Source: Phoronis australis
Taxonomy: Eukaryota > Phoronida > Phoronidae
Length of the DNA stretch: 62,000 bases
Reading direction: 5' to 3'
NCBI GenBank assembly: GCA_002633005.1
Contig: NMRA01000287.1
Coordinates: 1-62,000 of the forward strand
Positions 35,265 to 47,800 of the stretch are shown here, piece by piece. Below the pieces are notes generated by a model. The model was not told the DNA's origin and made no database searches. It was given only the letters and a program-made list of their open reading frames with translations. Within the stretch, counting starts at the first letter, position 1. The number at the start of each line of letters is the position of its first letter. The position numbers were made by a program, and so were the translations under genes.

Positions 35265-35635
35265 GTTATAAACACCTCGGGACATTTTCTTATAATATAA
35301 CTAAGAACTGAATCCTTAAATCAATCAAAATAATAAGGGAGTTAGTCCTTAAATTAGGGGCGTTGCATGTTAAGATCCCTATTTATTTTAAATATTACTG
35401 AGAATTCGCCATAGAGCACTCTCGATTTGAGCCAAAGACAAAAGTTGGCTTAGCACTGATACTCGAACAGCATAAGAAAGGACAATCGGTGTTTGCACGA
35501 GCCCACAACTAGGTAGTGAAATTAGGTAACTTGGGTGAGTCCCTATTTGGTACTGTTTCATGCAACCGGACAGACCAGGAATGCGCTCACGTAAATCTAC
35601 AGATCGGCTCATGAACCTCCCGAGAGGAACTGTAC

Positions 35636-35869
35636 ATGGGCGGCGCACCACAGGGGCCTGGGGGGAACTATAACAACAGTGATATATATTTATTGAAGGA
35701 TACACAGAACATACAAAGAAATAATAACAAACCCAGAAACCGCGAAGCATTATATCTGGGTTGTAAACAATTCATAAATGAAACTTATATACATAGAGGT
35801 ATATACAATTAAGTAGTATCTAAAATAAGGAACTATAGCAACTATGTATTTCAGTGCTGCACCGTCCAT
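35636..35869 (+). mobile_element. Micro-MITE unit split by a younger insertion
   Basis: The left part (ATGGGCGGCGCACCACAGGG) and right part (TTTCAGTGCTGCACCGTCCAT) of one unit are separated by 35673-35828. Confidence 0.65.
35673..35828 (-). mobile_element. 3' fragment of a retroposon with 9-bp target duplication
   Basis: 156 bp flanked by GGAACTATA at 35664-35672 and 35829-35837. On the minus strand it ends AATAAATATATATCACTGTTGT, giving a polyadenylation signal near the 3' end. Strong 5' truncation plus a duplication of this size fits LINE-type insertion. Confidence 0.65.
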
Positions 35870-36060
35870 GGATCAGTACTCCTACTGTGTTATAGTGGTA
35901 ACTTTAAAGGTAAGCATACGTTCAAGATGTATTGGTATAAAGTTTTGAAGTGCACCAATGAGCGTTTAAAATCTGGTACCCTCATATTTATCTGGCCGTG
36001 AATTGATGAAGGTTTTAGCAAGAACATGAAATTAAATACAGCGACACTACTTTTTTCTAC

Positions 36061-36120
36061 AATGAATATGTATGAATATGTATGAATATGTATGAATATG
36101 TATGAATATGTATGAATAAG
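36061..36120 (+). repeat. 10-bp tandem repeat (TATGAATATG), six units
   Basis: Six near-identical decamers in a row. Confidence 0.9.
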
Positions 36121-38080
36121 TATGGATTTCAATTTCAAAAACGTTATATTTTATGTTATGTAAATTAGAATTTTCAAATTATTGACTTCTGGATATGAGC
36201 TCATGAGATATGTATGATAAGTGACACAATGAGCATAAAATGATCTGAAAATTGCAATTTCTATTGGGCACACACTATTTTAGCAGATGAAACGTTTCAA
36301 CAACTCATTCAATAAAAAGGCTTTCAATTTATACCGCACAACAACATTCATTCTGCAAAGGGACACATTCATTTTTATGGCCAAAAAACCCAGCATTTGG
36401 GGGTTATCCTGGAATAGCTTTGGTTTTTAAATGACTTTGACTAAACAGAGCTAGAAGCAACAAAACAGGATTCCTAACAAAGCCTGTCAGGCGCGGCTAC
36501 CTCTTCAGATGTTTCGTTATTACGTAGACGCTGTGAAAATGGCCTACGCGGGCAGTACCGCAGTGCAGTCGTAAAAAAGCCATGGGTGAGTTAATCTCCT
36601 GATTGTATCTCAAAAAAGGCGAATCACACTGGGAGATTATGGGCAACCTGTCTAGAGTAAGGATCTAGGAACGAAATCAAACGCTTGACAAGCACGTCGG
36701 ATGTAATGAGTCGAACCGAATTCCCAGAAATGTCGAGCCTTGGTGGGCATGCAATCATACCCCGTCTTCCAGAAATAGCTTGGCATTCACGCTTAATTTT
36801 GACAGATTTAAAACGTAAACATAAAATCGGTTTTGAAAAGCTTATGACGTAAACAGTCTTTAATTAGTAATTAACCGAGTGAAATTCCTTGCACAGTAAG
36901 TATCACAAAGTGTCCACGATTGCCTTGCCATCGTGCGTCCACGTTCTACTACAGCTTAACCGATCATATACGTATACGCTACGTTAAAAATGAAAATAGA
37001 GTGTACTGGCACTACGTGCGTCTACGCCCTTCTTCACCAACCACCCGCTGTAGGTGTTCACCTATCGCAAGCTTTCAAATGACGGCTCTTTTGTTCTCCT
37101 CATATCCGTGTGGGACAACAGTAATTCGGGTCACTACTCATATACGCCATAGGCCTTACATACATGCAATATGTGTGCGTTGTAAACGTGCTATTGGAGC
37201 TAAACGTTTATTAACAAACTAAATTGTAGTTCTTCGCGAACAGGTGGATGGAACTAAAACGAGTTCGTAAGAATTACCCACAGGTCGACTTATAGTACTA
37301 AAGGTGAGGGTTTGGTTTGATTGTAAATGGTACGAGGCACGGCATATAGCTACTCTGTATAGACTGATATCTCGGAAGCGACTTTTCCTCATCTTAGGTA
37401 TTCATTTCTACAGAAAACCACTGACATCCGTAATGTGTAAGTCCATTTTAGAAGAGATAACGTAATGTTTTTCTCAGTAAGGTGATGTATATAATGTGAT
37501 GTGAACGATTGAAGGCTATGCACTAGCATGTCACAAGATAAACGCAACCCTCGCTCGTTTTTAGGTCATGTATCAAAAGCGCAGACAAGTGTACCGTTCA
37601 GGTCAAAATGTCCCCTTTGATAAGCACGCTATTGTTAAAGCAGTGCGTTAATTGCATATCAATGCAGGTGGGTGTTGTGTATAGGTTAGTAAGAGCCTGG
37701 AAATGTCTTAATTTCAGGGACTAAACTCTAAACACCGTATCTGGGAAGTGGCTGATAGGATTCGGTAATTCTCCGTATGAAATCGTTAATTAACTGTCTT
37801 TAAGCAGTTTCGTCCCAACGTGTGCTCCGTGTCATGTTTTGATAAGAATCCTTTTTTAGTGAATTTGGTAAATTCCCGAGGACGAAACAGCCAATGTCGT
37901 CTGCAAAGCCAAAATGTCGTCATATACGATAAAAAACGAGATGTCCACAGTGTGTAACATCATGCGTTCCAGTGTTGTATTTATCTATTTCTCCTAGAAG
38001 ATGGCGGTTCTGTTTTATTTGTCTTAAGCTCGTTTAATTATTGTATTGATATTTCCATTTTTCAATTACTCATTCAAGGC
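36121..38080. other. No gene recognised
   Basis: The longest open frame is 36920-37222 and has no known motif. A 5' untranslated exon of the membrane-protein gene downstream may lie here, since exon 1 is preceded by an AG acceptor. Confidence 0.4.
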
Positions 38081-38412
38081 CTGGGCTGTAATCTTTTTAC
38101 TCGAAATGGAACTCGAAATTATGTTTGGCATTTTCCACGCTTGTCCTAATTTGCAGTTCATAAACCAATATTAAGGCTGAAAGTTCGAGTTCGAACTCGA
38201 AATTTCGAAGAGTTTTTACTCGAGTTTGTAGCACGAATATACGGGTCAATAAGTGCAAACTTGGACTAGATACTCATATGCATAAACTATAATTTATTCT
38301 AGCACAGTTTAATAACCAGCTATCTTGAGTTCGCACAAAGATGCGGAGAAATTGCCAAAAACAATTTCGAGTTCGTTTCGAGTACACAAATTATCTTCCA
38401 GGCCCAGGGCTC
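38081..38412 (+). mobile_element. Family C hAT-like MITE, plus orientation
   Basis: It starts GGCCTGGGCTGTAATCTTTTTACTCG and ends TTTCGAGTAC...TCTTCCAGGCCCAGG as inverted ends. It has many internal ACTCGAA words. Its inside matches 39018-39424 in reverse orientation. Confidence 0.65.
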
Positions 38413-38783
38413 AGAAACGCCAAATTTCACCAATGGCTCAACTCGAGAATAGACCAGTGAAATCGCAGTTTGTAAATTTACTCAATGTGTGCCATGCAAT
38501 TGGTCCCTTGGCGATGTGAGTCTCGAGTAAGGTCTCGTGGTGGATTTCCGTTTTTTTATTTCGGCTTCCTCTTATTTGATTACCAGTTTCCTTTTCTCGC
38601 CTTTTTATCATTAATTTTTACTTTATTCGTGCACAAAATCTTGCAATTAAATTTTCAACACAAACATTTTGCTACCACATAAGCCCATTTATTTGTAGAA
38701 TGTTACGTCACCGGGAAAATTTCCTCTTTTTTGTCATTGCTCATTACAAGCACTGGAACTTCTACTTTCAGTGATAACGAAAC

Positions 38784-38892
38784 ATGTCTTACGGCAATTT
38801 GCGTCGTGGGGGCATCGTACTCTTGACACTTGGAATTTTATCTCTGATGGTAGGGATTGCAGCGGTCATTATATACGTAGAGGGTTTACGAA
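38784..38892 (+). CDS. Tetraspan gene, exon 1
   Basis: ATG with A at -3; encodes MSYGNLRRGG and helix 1 (IVLLTLGILSLMVGIAAVII). Donor is CGAA|GTGAGT, phase 1. Confidence 0.72.
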
Positions 38893-41800
38893 GTGAGTAT
38901 AGGATGTGTGGGATCGCAATACAACGATTCATCTGACTTGAGCTCAGTGTCATTATACAGTTAGACTGTTGCCGGCTCCAAATGAGACTGCCTAGAAATT
39001 AAGTATTTGTGATAGGCCAGGGCCCGGTCTCTAATCTTTGTACTCGAAACGAACTCGAAACTATTTTTGGCAATTTCTCTGCTGCTTTTGTGCGAACTTA
39101 AGATAATTGGTTATCAGACTGTGCTCGAATACATTATAGTTTATGCATAGGAATTTCTAGTTCAAGTTTGCCCTTGAAGACCGTTATATTCGTGCTACAA
39201 ACTCGAGTAAAAACTCGAAATTTCGAGTTCAAACTCGAACTTATTGCTTTAATATTGGGTTTACAAACTGTGAACTAAGGGCAATAAATTATCTACGTAA
39301 GTTATTGTGTACTTGAGCATAGAATAACAGACACTTATCTTGAGTTCGCCCAAAAGTGGAGTAGAAAATGCCAAACCTAATTTCGAGTTTCATTCCGAGT
39401 AAAAAGATTGGAGACCGGGCCCAGGTTTGGCGGCAGTTTTGACGTAAACGTCATTGGTAGGTTCAATTAATCTGGTTTTCTTGTATCTGTGACCATGCTG
39501 GAAAGAGAGAAAAAACACCAGTGTGGCTGTAGATACACTTTCCTTGAGATGGCAGCACCATACAACATTTTTGCGTAGCGAATGAGAAATCTGCTGCCAT
39601 TTCAGGTAACACTCAAACAACCAGAATTGGGAAAATGTAATGAAATGGCAATACTTTTGAGCCACCCTTTTGGAATCAGTAGGAAATTTGCTTTCAGAAT
39701 CTAGTGTTGGCTCACATATATATCTAGTATTGGCAGGGAAGTGGTGGTTTGGGCTGAAAACTGCCAATTTTGCGCTTTTCGCCAACTTTTTTGGAGCCAC
39801 GCTTTCTGTTTTGGTGATAATAAAAGAGACAGAATAGACCTAATTCACGCCGACAGGAGGCGCGTTCTAAAACAGCGCTCGCCACGACAGCTCTGTTGGC
39901 TTATCGACACACTGGGTCCTAGTCTGCGTTGCTGGAACGTCTAGAAAAAATACGGACACTCAACTGTCTGTTTTACAATTCCTAAGGACGTTGAGATTAG
40001 AAAGCGTTGGGTTGTTGCCATACGCTGCGACGAAGAAAAACGTGTCCGTGTAAAATTCATAAATGTGTTCGAAAAGTTAGATGATATTTTGTCTCACCTC
40101 GATTGTCAAGCATTACAGCACTGACGACCGGAGAATCTTCAGCCAGCCAGGCTGTTTTTTCATGACTACGGGTTGAAACATGATGCATTTTTCTTTCCAA
40201 AAAGGACAGGGCCCTCAATCCTTCTATTTTGGGGCCGAATATCGGCCCTATTCTTCTCTCAAAAATACTGAAAAATCCCCCACAATTCCCCCCATAAGGC
40301 CTAAAAATTCTATGCCCTAGTGATTGAAAAGTTCTCCCCGAAGTTCAAATCACCTGCAACCACACAGGTGACACTTTGAAAGAACACAAAAATGGTACTT
40401 GAGACAGAGCCTATGAGAGCTTTCAGGGAGATTTTTCCCCTCACTTGGTGAAAAAAATTCCCCTCTCAGAAGGCACGGCCAAATTTCCCCTCGGATCAAC
40501 GAGTCCCCTGTCCAGTTAACTGAAATTGAGCTCTAAAACGAAGTTATGCTTTGGACGAACGAGTTAGGTGTTTTAATTTTAAAATTCTAACTTGGTCCAG
40601 TATTTTCAATTACGAGCCTGTTTTTTATTTTAATAAAATATATTTAATAACGTCAATTATTCTTTCAGATCAATGACAAATCAACTGATAGTTCCTGTAG
40701 TCCCTACCTCATCAGTACCTAGGCTATGCTTGATGTCAATTTTCTTGATCAACAAATTAAACTGGATGTGACTAATTGAACATGACAGCAAAATGCGATG
40801 AGTCACCACTGTCGAATATATCTTCTAACTCGTCAACAATACAAGCAGATGACCTGGTTCGTGTAGAAAACATTTTTATCAACAATTTACAAGAAGAAAC
40901 GTAACCCTGCATTCAACATAATACATAATCCGTAACACTACGATCGCCGCAGTTTGGTCATATTTACTTTTCATGTTTCGAACCTAGTTTTCCGAAAAAA
41001 ATATACTCTTTCGTCAGACAACTCTTTGGTGCATTGACTCGTTCTCTGATTTATTTTTTCTACGTCTCCGTGGTTAATTATCGACATATTTTCAAGATTT
41101 AATATCCAGGTTGGACTCGAGCAACTTCCGCTTTCTTTATCACAGTGAGCCTCGCTTTGGATTTTAATGTCCGCGGCGTGAATTAGGTCTATACGAGACA
41201 GAATAACAGTTTCGTGGTCATTTGCAGAGGTTTTGAAGTGCATAAGTTATGTAAGACACTACCTATTTATAGTAGTAAAACGAAAACATATAGTTGTTTC
41301 TTGTTTTACACAAAAGCGTGACCACTAGTTGAGACCCAACATCTCAGTCTGCACTTGATAGTTCGTCGTCACGACGAACAGAGCAGAGGCCAAGGTAAGA
41401 CGATACAAATCAACGAAAATACTAGCAGTGGCGGATCTACGATGTCACAAGGGGGGGGGGCAACATTTTGTCCGGCTGTAAGCATTTGCGCAAACTGAGC
41501 CGTGATTGTAGATGCGCATAGCACCGAATGGGGTTTTTTTTTCTGTTTTTACCTCTAAAAATAAAGCATTTTCCTTGATTCCTGAAGTTTTTATCCAAGA
41601 AAAAAAGGCAAAAAAAAAAACACAGAGAACGTGTCAAACAGGAAAAAATGAAATTACCAAAGACTCGGACTCACGACCTGACGGATAGTGCGCGCGTGCG
41701 TTACCACTACACCACCATGACTTAACTACTAATCTCATACTAAAAGACCTACTTGTTTATGGTCCACAGCGTTTGAGCGCGAAACCTACGTCTTTTTGTT

Positions 41801-44800
41801 ATGCTTATTACACGTTTTATATTTTGTGCCATCAATTCTTAACAAATTTGTCGTATTTAAAATAGTCTTCAAATGCCCAAAAGACCAAATCCGTTTTTCG
41901 TGTTGGCAATAATGACGGGATTGCTTTGGAAATCGTCTTGAGATAAGGTTTGACAAAGAGATTATTGCCAGTTTCTGAGTGATTCACTAAGGCTTCGATT
42001 AAAATTCACATCTTACCAGCAGCTTCTTTTTTCCATCGTCACTCAGGTTCCATTCTCTTTAAAAATTGAAGTAAATTTTCTTCATTGCACAGTGGAGCAG
42101 ACGACGGAAACGGAGTCGTAGTGCGCAGCGCCACTGCCGGTCGCCTGGGATATCGCGGGAGAGCCTATACTGAGCCATTGTTCCGTTACGAATGCACCGT
42201 GTTCCAAATTTGACACTTGAAATTGGATTTGAACCCCCCCCCCAACACTAAACTGCACTCATTTAAATCTTTTTTTCATCATTATAATTTTAATTACCGG
42301 GGTTAATTAATATAATTAATAAACTCACCATTTCCCTACGCTCTTACTGTTTTACTTTTTTTGCGGCAGCCAAGGGAGGGGGGGGGACGGGCCCCCTGGA
42401 CCCCCCTAAATCCGACTATGACTACAATATAAATAAAAATGTTGAACTGGAAAGCATGCGGCATATTTTCAGTGTGATTCAATAATTCACTGAACACTTT
42501 CTTTATAGATTCAGCTATAGACACAGCGCAGGTTGCGACATACGTTTCCAGTCCGCTTTTCTGCTCCGTTTTCCCCATTATTGCCGGATGTTGTGGCGCA
42601 CGTGCTCGAGCAAAACGTGCAAACTCCATGGGGTGTATTGTAAGTATGCACTTATCAGTGAGGTCTGTGGCTGAAGATCAAAAAGTAAAAGACGTAAACA
42701 GTTGTTACTTTAAATAAAATAGGTGCAAGCATTTTCAGGCACAGTCCTTTTTCAAAATATAGAAGGAGAAAAGTGTGCCCGAAAATTTGGCAACAGTTTA
42801 TTTTTACCGTTTTTGATATTCATTTCCTGCTAAACTAAAGGACGTTTCACTTCTCACCTGTCAATACGGTAGTCATGAATTACACTGCGACACTAGCGCT
42901 ATTCACCCACAATGCTACAAGGAAGCACCCGGTATCAACCACTTTTAAAACCTCTTGTTCCCGCCATTGGAGCAATGTCAGCGAGGTTTTATTGTTCTGA
43001 TATGGGCTGCAATTGTGACGTTAGAAAGTTGGATAAACTTGACTGGTATCCCTGGATGCCTGATGTTTCGATAAATGATGAAAATCAGCCCGACATTTCC
43101 AAAACGAGGTCAGTATTACAACACTATTTCCTACCTCCGCGGCAAAGGATAATTTTATGCCGGACTGTCGTATTTGGTTGCTGATTACAAACGACATTAA
43201 TATATAAATTGGAGTTGTCTGTATTTTCAGTGATTTGGACGATGTCTACCAAACGTGTCAAATACGTAATTCGATTGCTTAGATTGTGTGCAAGTCACAA
43301 ATCTTGAATGTAATGACTTCAAAGACAAGTTCAGACATAGCGAATCCTGATAGGTAGCGAGAAATTCTGTTTTGGAAACTGTTTACACAGGAATGTAATA
43401 TCTTCTTGCCTTCCAGAGAGCCTGTGTTGTCATCTTTACCATACTTGCTGTGATAGCGGCGTCCGTTCAAACTGTTTTATGTGGCCTTCAAGGTTTCGCA
43501 TCGATAGATCCATACGTAAGCTACCCAAGATAACCAAGATAACGGGTGCCATAGAATCATACGCACGAGCATTGCATCTTACGCACGATCAACCTACGAA
43601 CCTACATACATGAATCATGCAGACGAACCCAAAGATCATAATTACGAGCAAAAATTATGCACACGAACCACAAAAATCATGCGCACGAACCACAAAAATC
43701 ACAAATACGAACACAAATCACACACAAGAGAATCGAATCACACACACGAACACATTGTAATTTGATGGTTCGCCGTGCGTATGATTTGGATGCTCGTGCG
43801 TATGATTTGTGTTCGTGTGTTTGTTTTTGTGGTTCGTGTGCATGATTTTGTAACTATGTGTGATTTTTGGGTTTTTATACATGATTCATAGGTTCGTAGG
43901 TGGTTCGTGCGTGTGATTTGGATTCTCGTGCGTATGCGATTCGTGAATATCACTGTGCTCAACATTTAGTGCTTTTAACTTTAGGTGACACATAACGTGA
44001 GTAATGCACTAAATTCCATCATTCAAAGTGGTTCTCTGCCAATGACAACCAAGTTAAATTGTTCAACAGTCATTTTTATGGTTTGTTGGTAAAGATGTTG
44101 AATTTCTGTTGATTTCAACAAAGGCGATGTGTTTTAACAGAAATAGTGACGAGCAGTTTTAACTGCTCGTCTCTACATCGGTATTCCTCCCACACGGAAA
44201 AGCACCTCTCTTTTCTTGATATGTCAAGACCTTTGACTTTTGATGTAAACAAAGCCATTGCGACTGCAGGCAGCAGCCAGTCTGCCTTCGTTGAGCACAT
44301 GCGCATTACGCATATTATGTTAGGGACGCAGAATTTTGAAAACGTATTAGAACGAATTAAGAGTTTTTATTTCGTTTGCGTTTCAAAAATAGTGAGCCTG
44401 AGGGTTTTTTCTTGAAATTCTTACAGCATTCAAAGTGAATAGCTTCCCTTACGTTATCATCCCACAGAAATAGATTGGCTACGATCTGTTTAAAATTATT
44501 TTAACGAGTTTTTGTGTTCCATGACTCTCTTTTTCACGAAAAAGACCATACGTATGCAACACACGTGCAAGCACACGCCACCACTAGGTGGCACGATTAC
44601 TGTAGTCGCATTTCTGAGCTTTTCCTGGCCTTAGAGTCGAAGCTTTGTTGCTTGTTAAATAATGTTGAGCTCATGTTATCAAAAACTCGTGCAATCTTAA
44701 TTTTTTGAAACTAAGTGATTTTTGGTCAACGACTCGAGCAGTCTTTCTGATTGTGATGTGCATGCTCATTCATAACTGGCTATAACAAGAATATACACAC

Positions 44801-47800
44801 TTGCAGTTTATTCAGCAAAAGTCTGAAGCTGGATTAGCGGTGGGATGCCTCGCCTTGGTCGGATGCTTTTTGGCCATTTTAACTTTCTTCACGGCTACAG
44901 TGTTGTCAAGTATTGCCTGCTGTTGCCCTGGTGACGCACGGCATGTGAGTACTTCCGATTTAGAATATCGCTTCCGATCATCGTAGTATTCCCCTGTCGA
45001 CGTCACAGCTTCTTTCAGCAGTTGCCAGAGCTTTGAATATGGAACAAAATGAGACCGGCTCGATAACCTTAAAGGAATGCGAAACTTGATTCTGATCTAT
45101 TAACAGATACTAAAAACGACTTACCTATCTAGTGCTCTGAAACCAAATAATACTCTGCAAGACTCGACCACTCTCAAAGGTTTTGAGGAAAATTTGGAAA
45201 CTCCTTTCAAAATCTGCAAAACGTGCAAACGTGACCTACGCTTTTAGTGAGTTAGGCAGCAACTGTGGGAAGAGACCACCCACCAAGGACCATTACTTGT
45301 ATGTCCAGTTTGTGAGACGGGGTAGGAGGTTTTAGTTGATTCCTGCCTTTAACTTGGAAGATTGACGTCAATGAGGCATTAGCAGGTGACAGAACGAGAA
45401 TTAGCTGTAATCATCAAAACAGGGTTTAGTATCCTTTTAAGTAGCCGAAGTCCAATTAGTTGTTCTTGACAAAGTGCGATCAGGTATTGTGTCTCTAAAG
45501 CTGCTAATCTGCTATACATTGTAATACATTGCCATACAATGTAAAACTTCACATTGTAAATTTGCCTCTAGACTAGACCTCTTACTGTCATGGAAATGGA
45601 GTCAATTTGTTCTTGAGTCAAATTGCTCCTGCGCCAAATTGCTCCTGCGCCAAATTGCTCTTGCGCCAAATTGCTCCTGCGCACTAAACTGATCCTGCGC
45701 CAAACTGCTCCTGAGCAAAACTGCTCCTGAGCCAAACTGCTCTTGAGCCAAATTGCTCCTGAGCCAAACTGCCCCTGAGCCAAACTGCTCCTGCACCAAA
45801 CTGCTCCTGTGCCAAACTGATCTTGCGCCAAACTGCTCTTGAGCCAAACTGCTCCTGAGCCAAACTGCTCCTGAGCCAAACTGCTCCTGAGTCAAACTGC
45901 TCCTGAGTCAAATTGTTCCGAAGTAATTTTTAAAGTCAAATTGGAGGTACTTCCAGGGCCAGTGACAGCTAGTTATTTTTTGAGACCAGCCTCTACATGT
46001 TGGTTTCTTACGGAGGGTCATTTCTTGTTTTATCAGTCAACCATGGTATCGACGAATAACGGATTGTTAGTTCCTTGCGAAGCTTAAATCACTTCTCATC
46101 TGAGTAATGAACATGTTGTGACCAGTTTGTGCAACAGTGCGTAAGTAGTCTAAACAAATAGTTCGAATCTTGGCGTGTTTACAGGCGCGTGTTTACAGGC
46201 GTGTGTTTATATATACAGGCGCGTGTTTACAGGCACGTGTTTACAGGCGTGTGTTTATATATACAGGCGCGTGTTTACAGGCACGTGTTTACAAGTGCTT
46301 GTTCACTTTTTACGATATAAGCCCCTGGGCTAGGATCGATTAGGCACTTCTTTACTATTGTTGAAAAGCGTGCTTGTTTAAGAAGTTGGCTTGTTACGGC
46401 AAATTAGTTCATGCGCCCAGCAAAGTCTCAAGCAAACTTCCAGTTCTCACCAAACTTCATTTGAGTAAAGAACAAAGTGATCAATTTTATGGCAATAAGT
46501 GGCCTAGATCAAAAACGTATTTTTGTGACGTAACGCAGGTTTATAGCAGCCTTTAGTTTAAATAACGTTTCGTCTGTTGAAGACGTGACCTCACTTAAAC
46601 TGATTTTAACACACAATTCTTTAAAAAAATGATATTTCCTATTTTGGTACTCTGCTTTAATGGCCTCTGAAATAATAAAATGACAAAAAGCTGGGACCCA
46701 GAATTTATATACATGTATCTGCAAAGTTGAACAAGCTATGATTGCTTTTTGCTTTCGTTTTACTATTATAGCGTAACCGGGACCTGTGAGTTGTTGTTTC
46801 ATTATTGTTTTTCAACATTTTAGGTAGAGACGTACCAGATGTCTTAGATTGAAACATGAATTTCCTCCGATTTCCGAAAGGTGTAGCACCAATTCTCGTC
46901 AGCCTACAGAATTTACTGCCTCTTGGACTTGTCCCGGAACAACATGTGACTTACATTGTTTGAACACGCGAGGCAGTCGAGTGTCTCAAATTGTAGTCGT
47001 CTCGCCTTTAACTGAGGAACCCCGAACCTTGAATTTCGGAACCCATGACTTGAACGTGTCCTCCTTGTCTCCAAAAAGGACGCTGGATTGCTTCTTTGGA
47101 ACAAAATGTATGGAACTACACCTAATTTCAGAAAAATTGAATTGCATGCTGTCAAGAATCTGTTGTGAAGCGTCTGAAAGAGTTCCCAGCATGCATTGTC
47201 TTATTTTTTGAGGTTTCGATTAGCTAATATGAAATGAATACCATAAAATCTAACATAATAATCATTTTTTGCCAAAAAGTCGAGAGTTTTTGAATCTTGA
47301 AGAAAAATAAGGTATTTCCAAGTTTACCGCCAAATGATGTAATTGGTGGAAGACCTTTGGTCATTTGGTGTCGAGTCGATTCCTTGAAATGAGCCGAACA
47401 AACTGTAGCATGTTCCGCATTGACATTACACACTCTCATACAGCGCACAAACCGATGCCATTTCCGCGCAACTTTCACGTAGGCATACTTAGGAAATTTG
47501 AACACAGACACGTTCTCGGTCAAGTTGCTGTTGCTACAGCCTCCATGCAAACGTACATTTTTATGTCTGAAAAAATGCGACTCTCCTTGGACTTGTCTCA
47601 CAACTCCTCAGTATCGTACTGGTAAAAACAACAACGGAGGAGGCGGTCTTCCACCCATTACGCACAACCCGTATAACGGAAAAATATATATTTTTATTTT
47701 TTAACTTTTTTCTTAGCAGCAGGTATGCTAAAGGCTATTAAATATCTTGAGATGTATTAATAAAATTCTTTTTTATGAACAGGGTCATGATGGGAAGTCC

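Noticed and set aside
42912-43184. Possible extra exon (MSARFYCSDMGCNCDV..., with a GT after it)
   Set aside because: It lies inside intron 2 of the tetraspan gene with no clear acceptor and no recognisable domain.
43540-43960. CRISPR-like or tandem array from regularly recurring ACGAACCACAAAAATCA
   Set aside because: Spacing is irregular, the two halves are inverted, and the genome is eukaryotic; it is a foldback repeat.
45568-45911. Repetitive AQEQFGSG-type proteins
   Set aside because: Three frames of a 16-bp minisatellite; not a gene.
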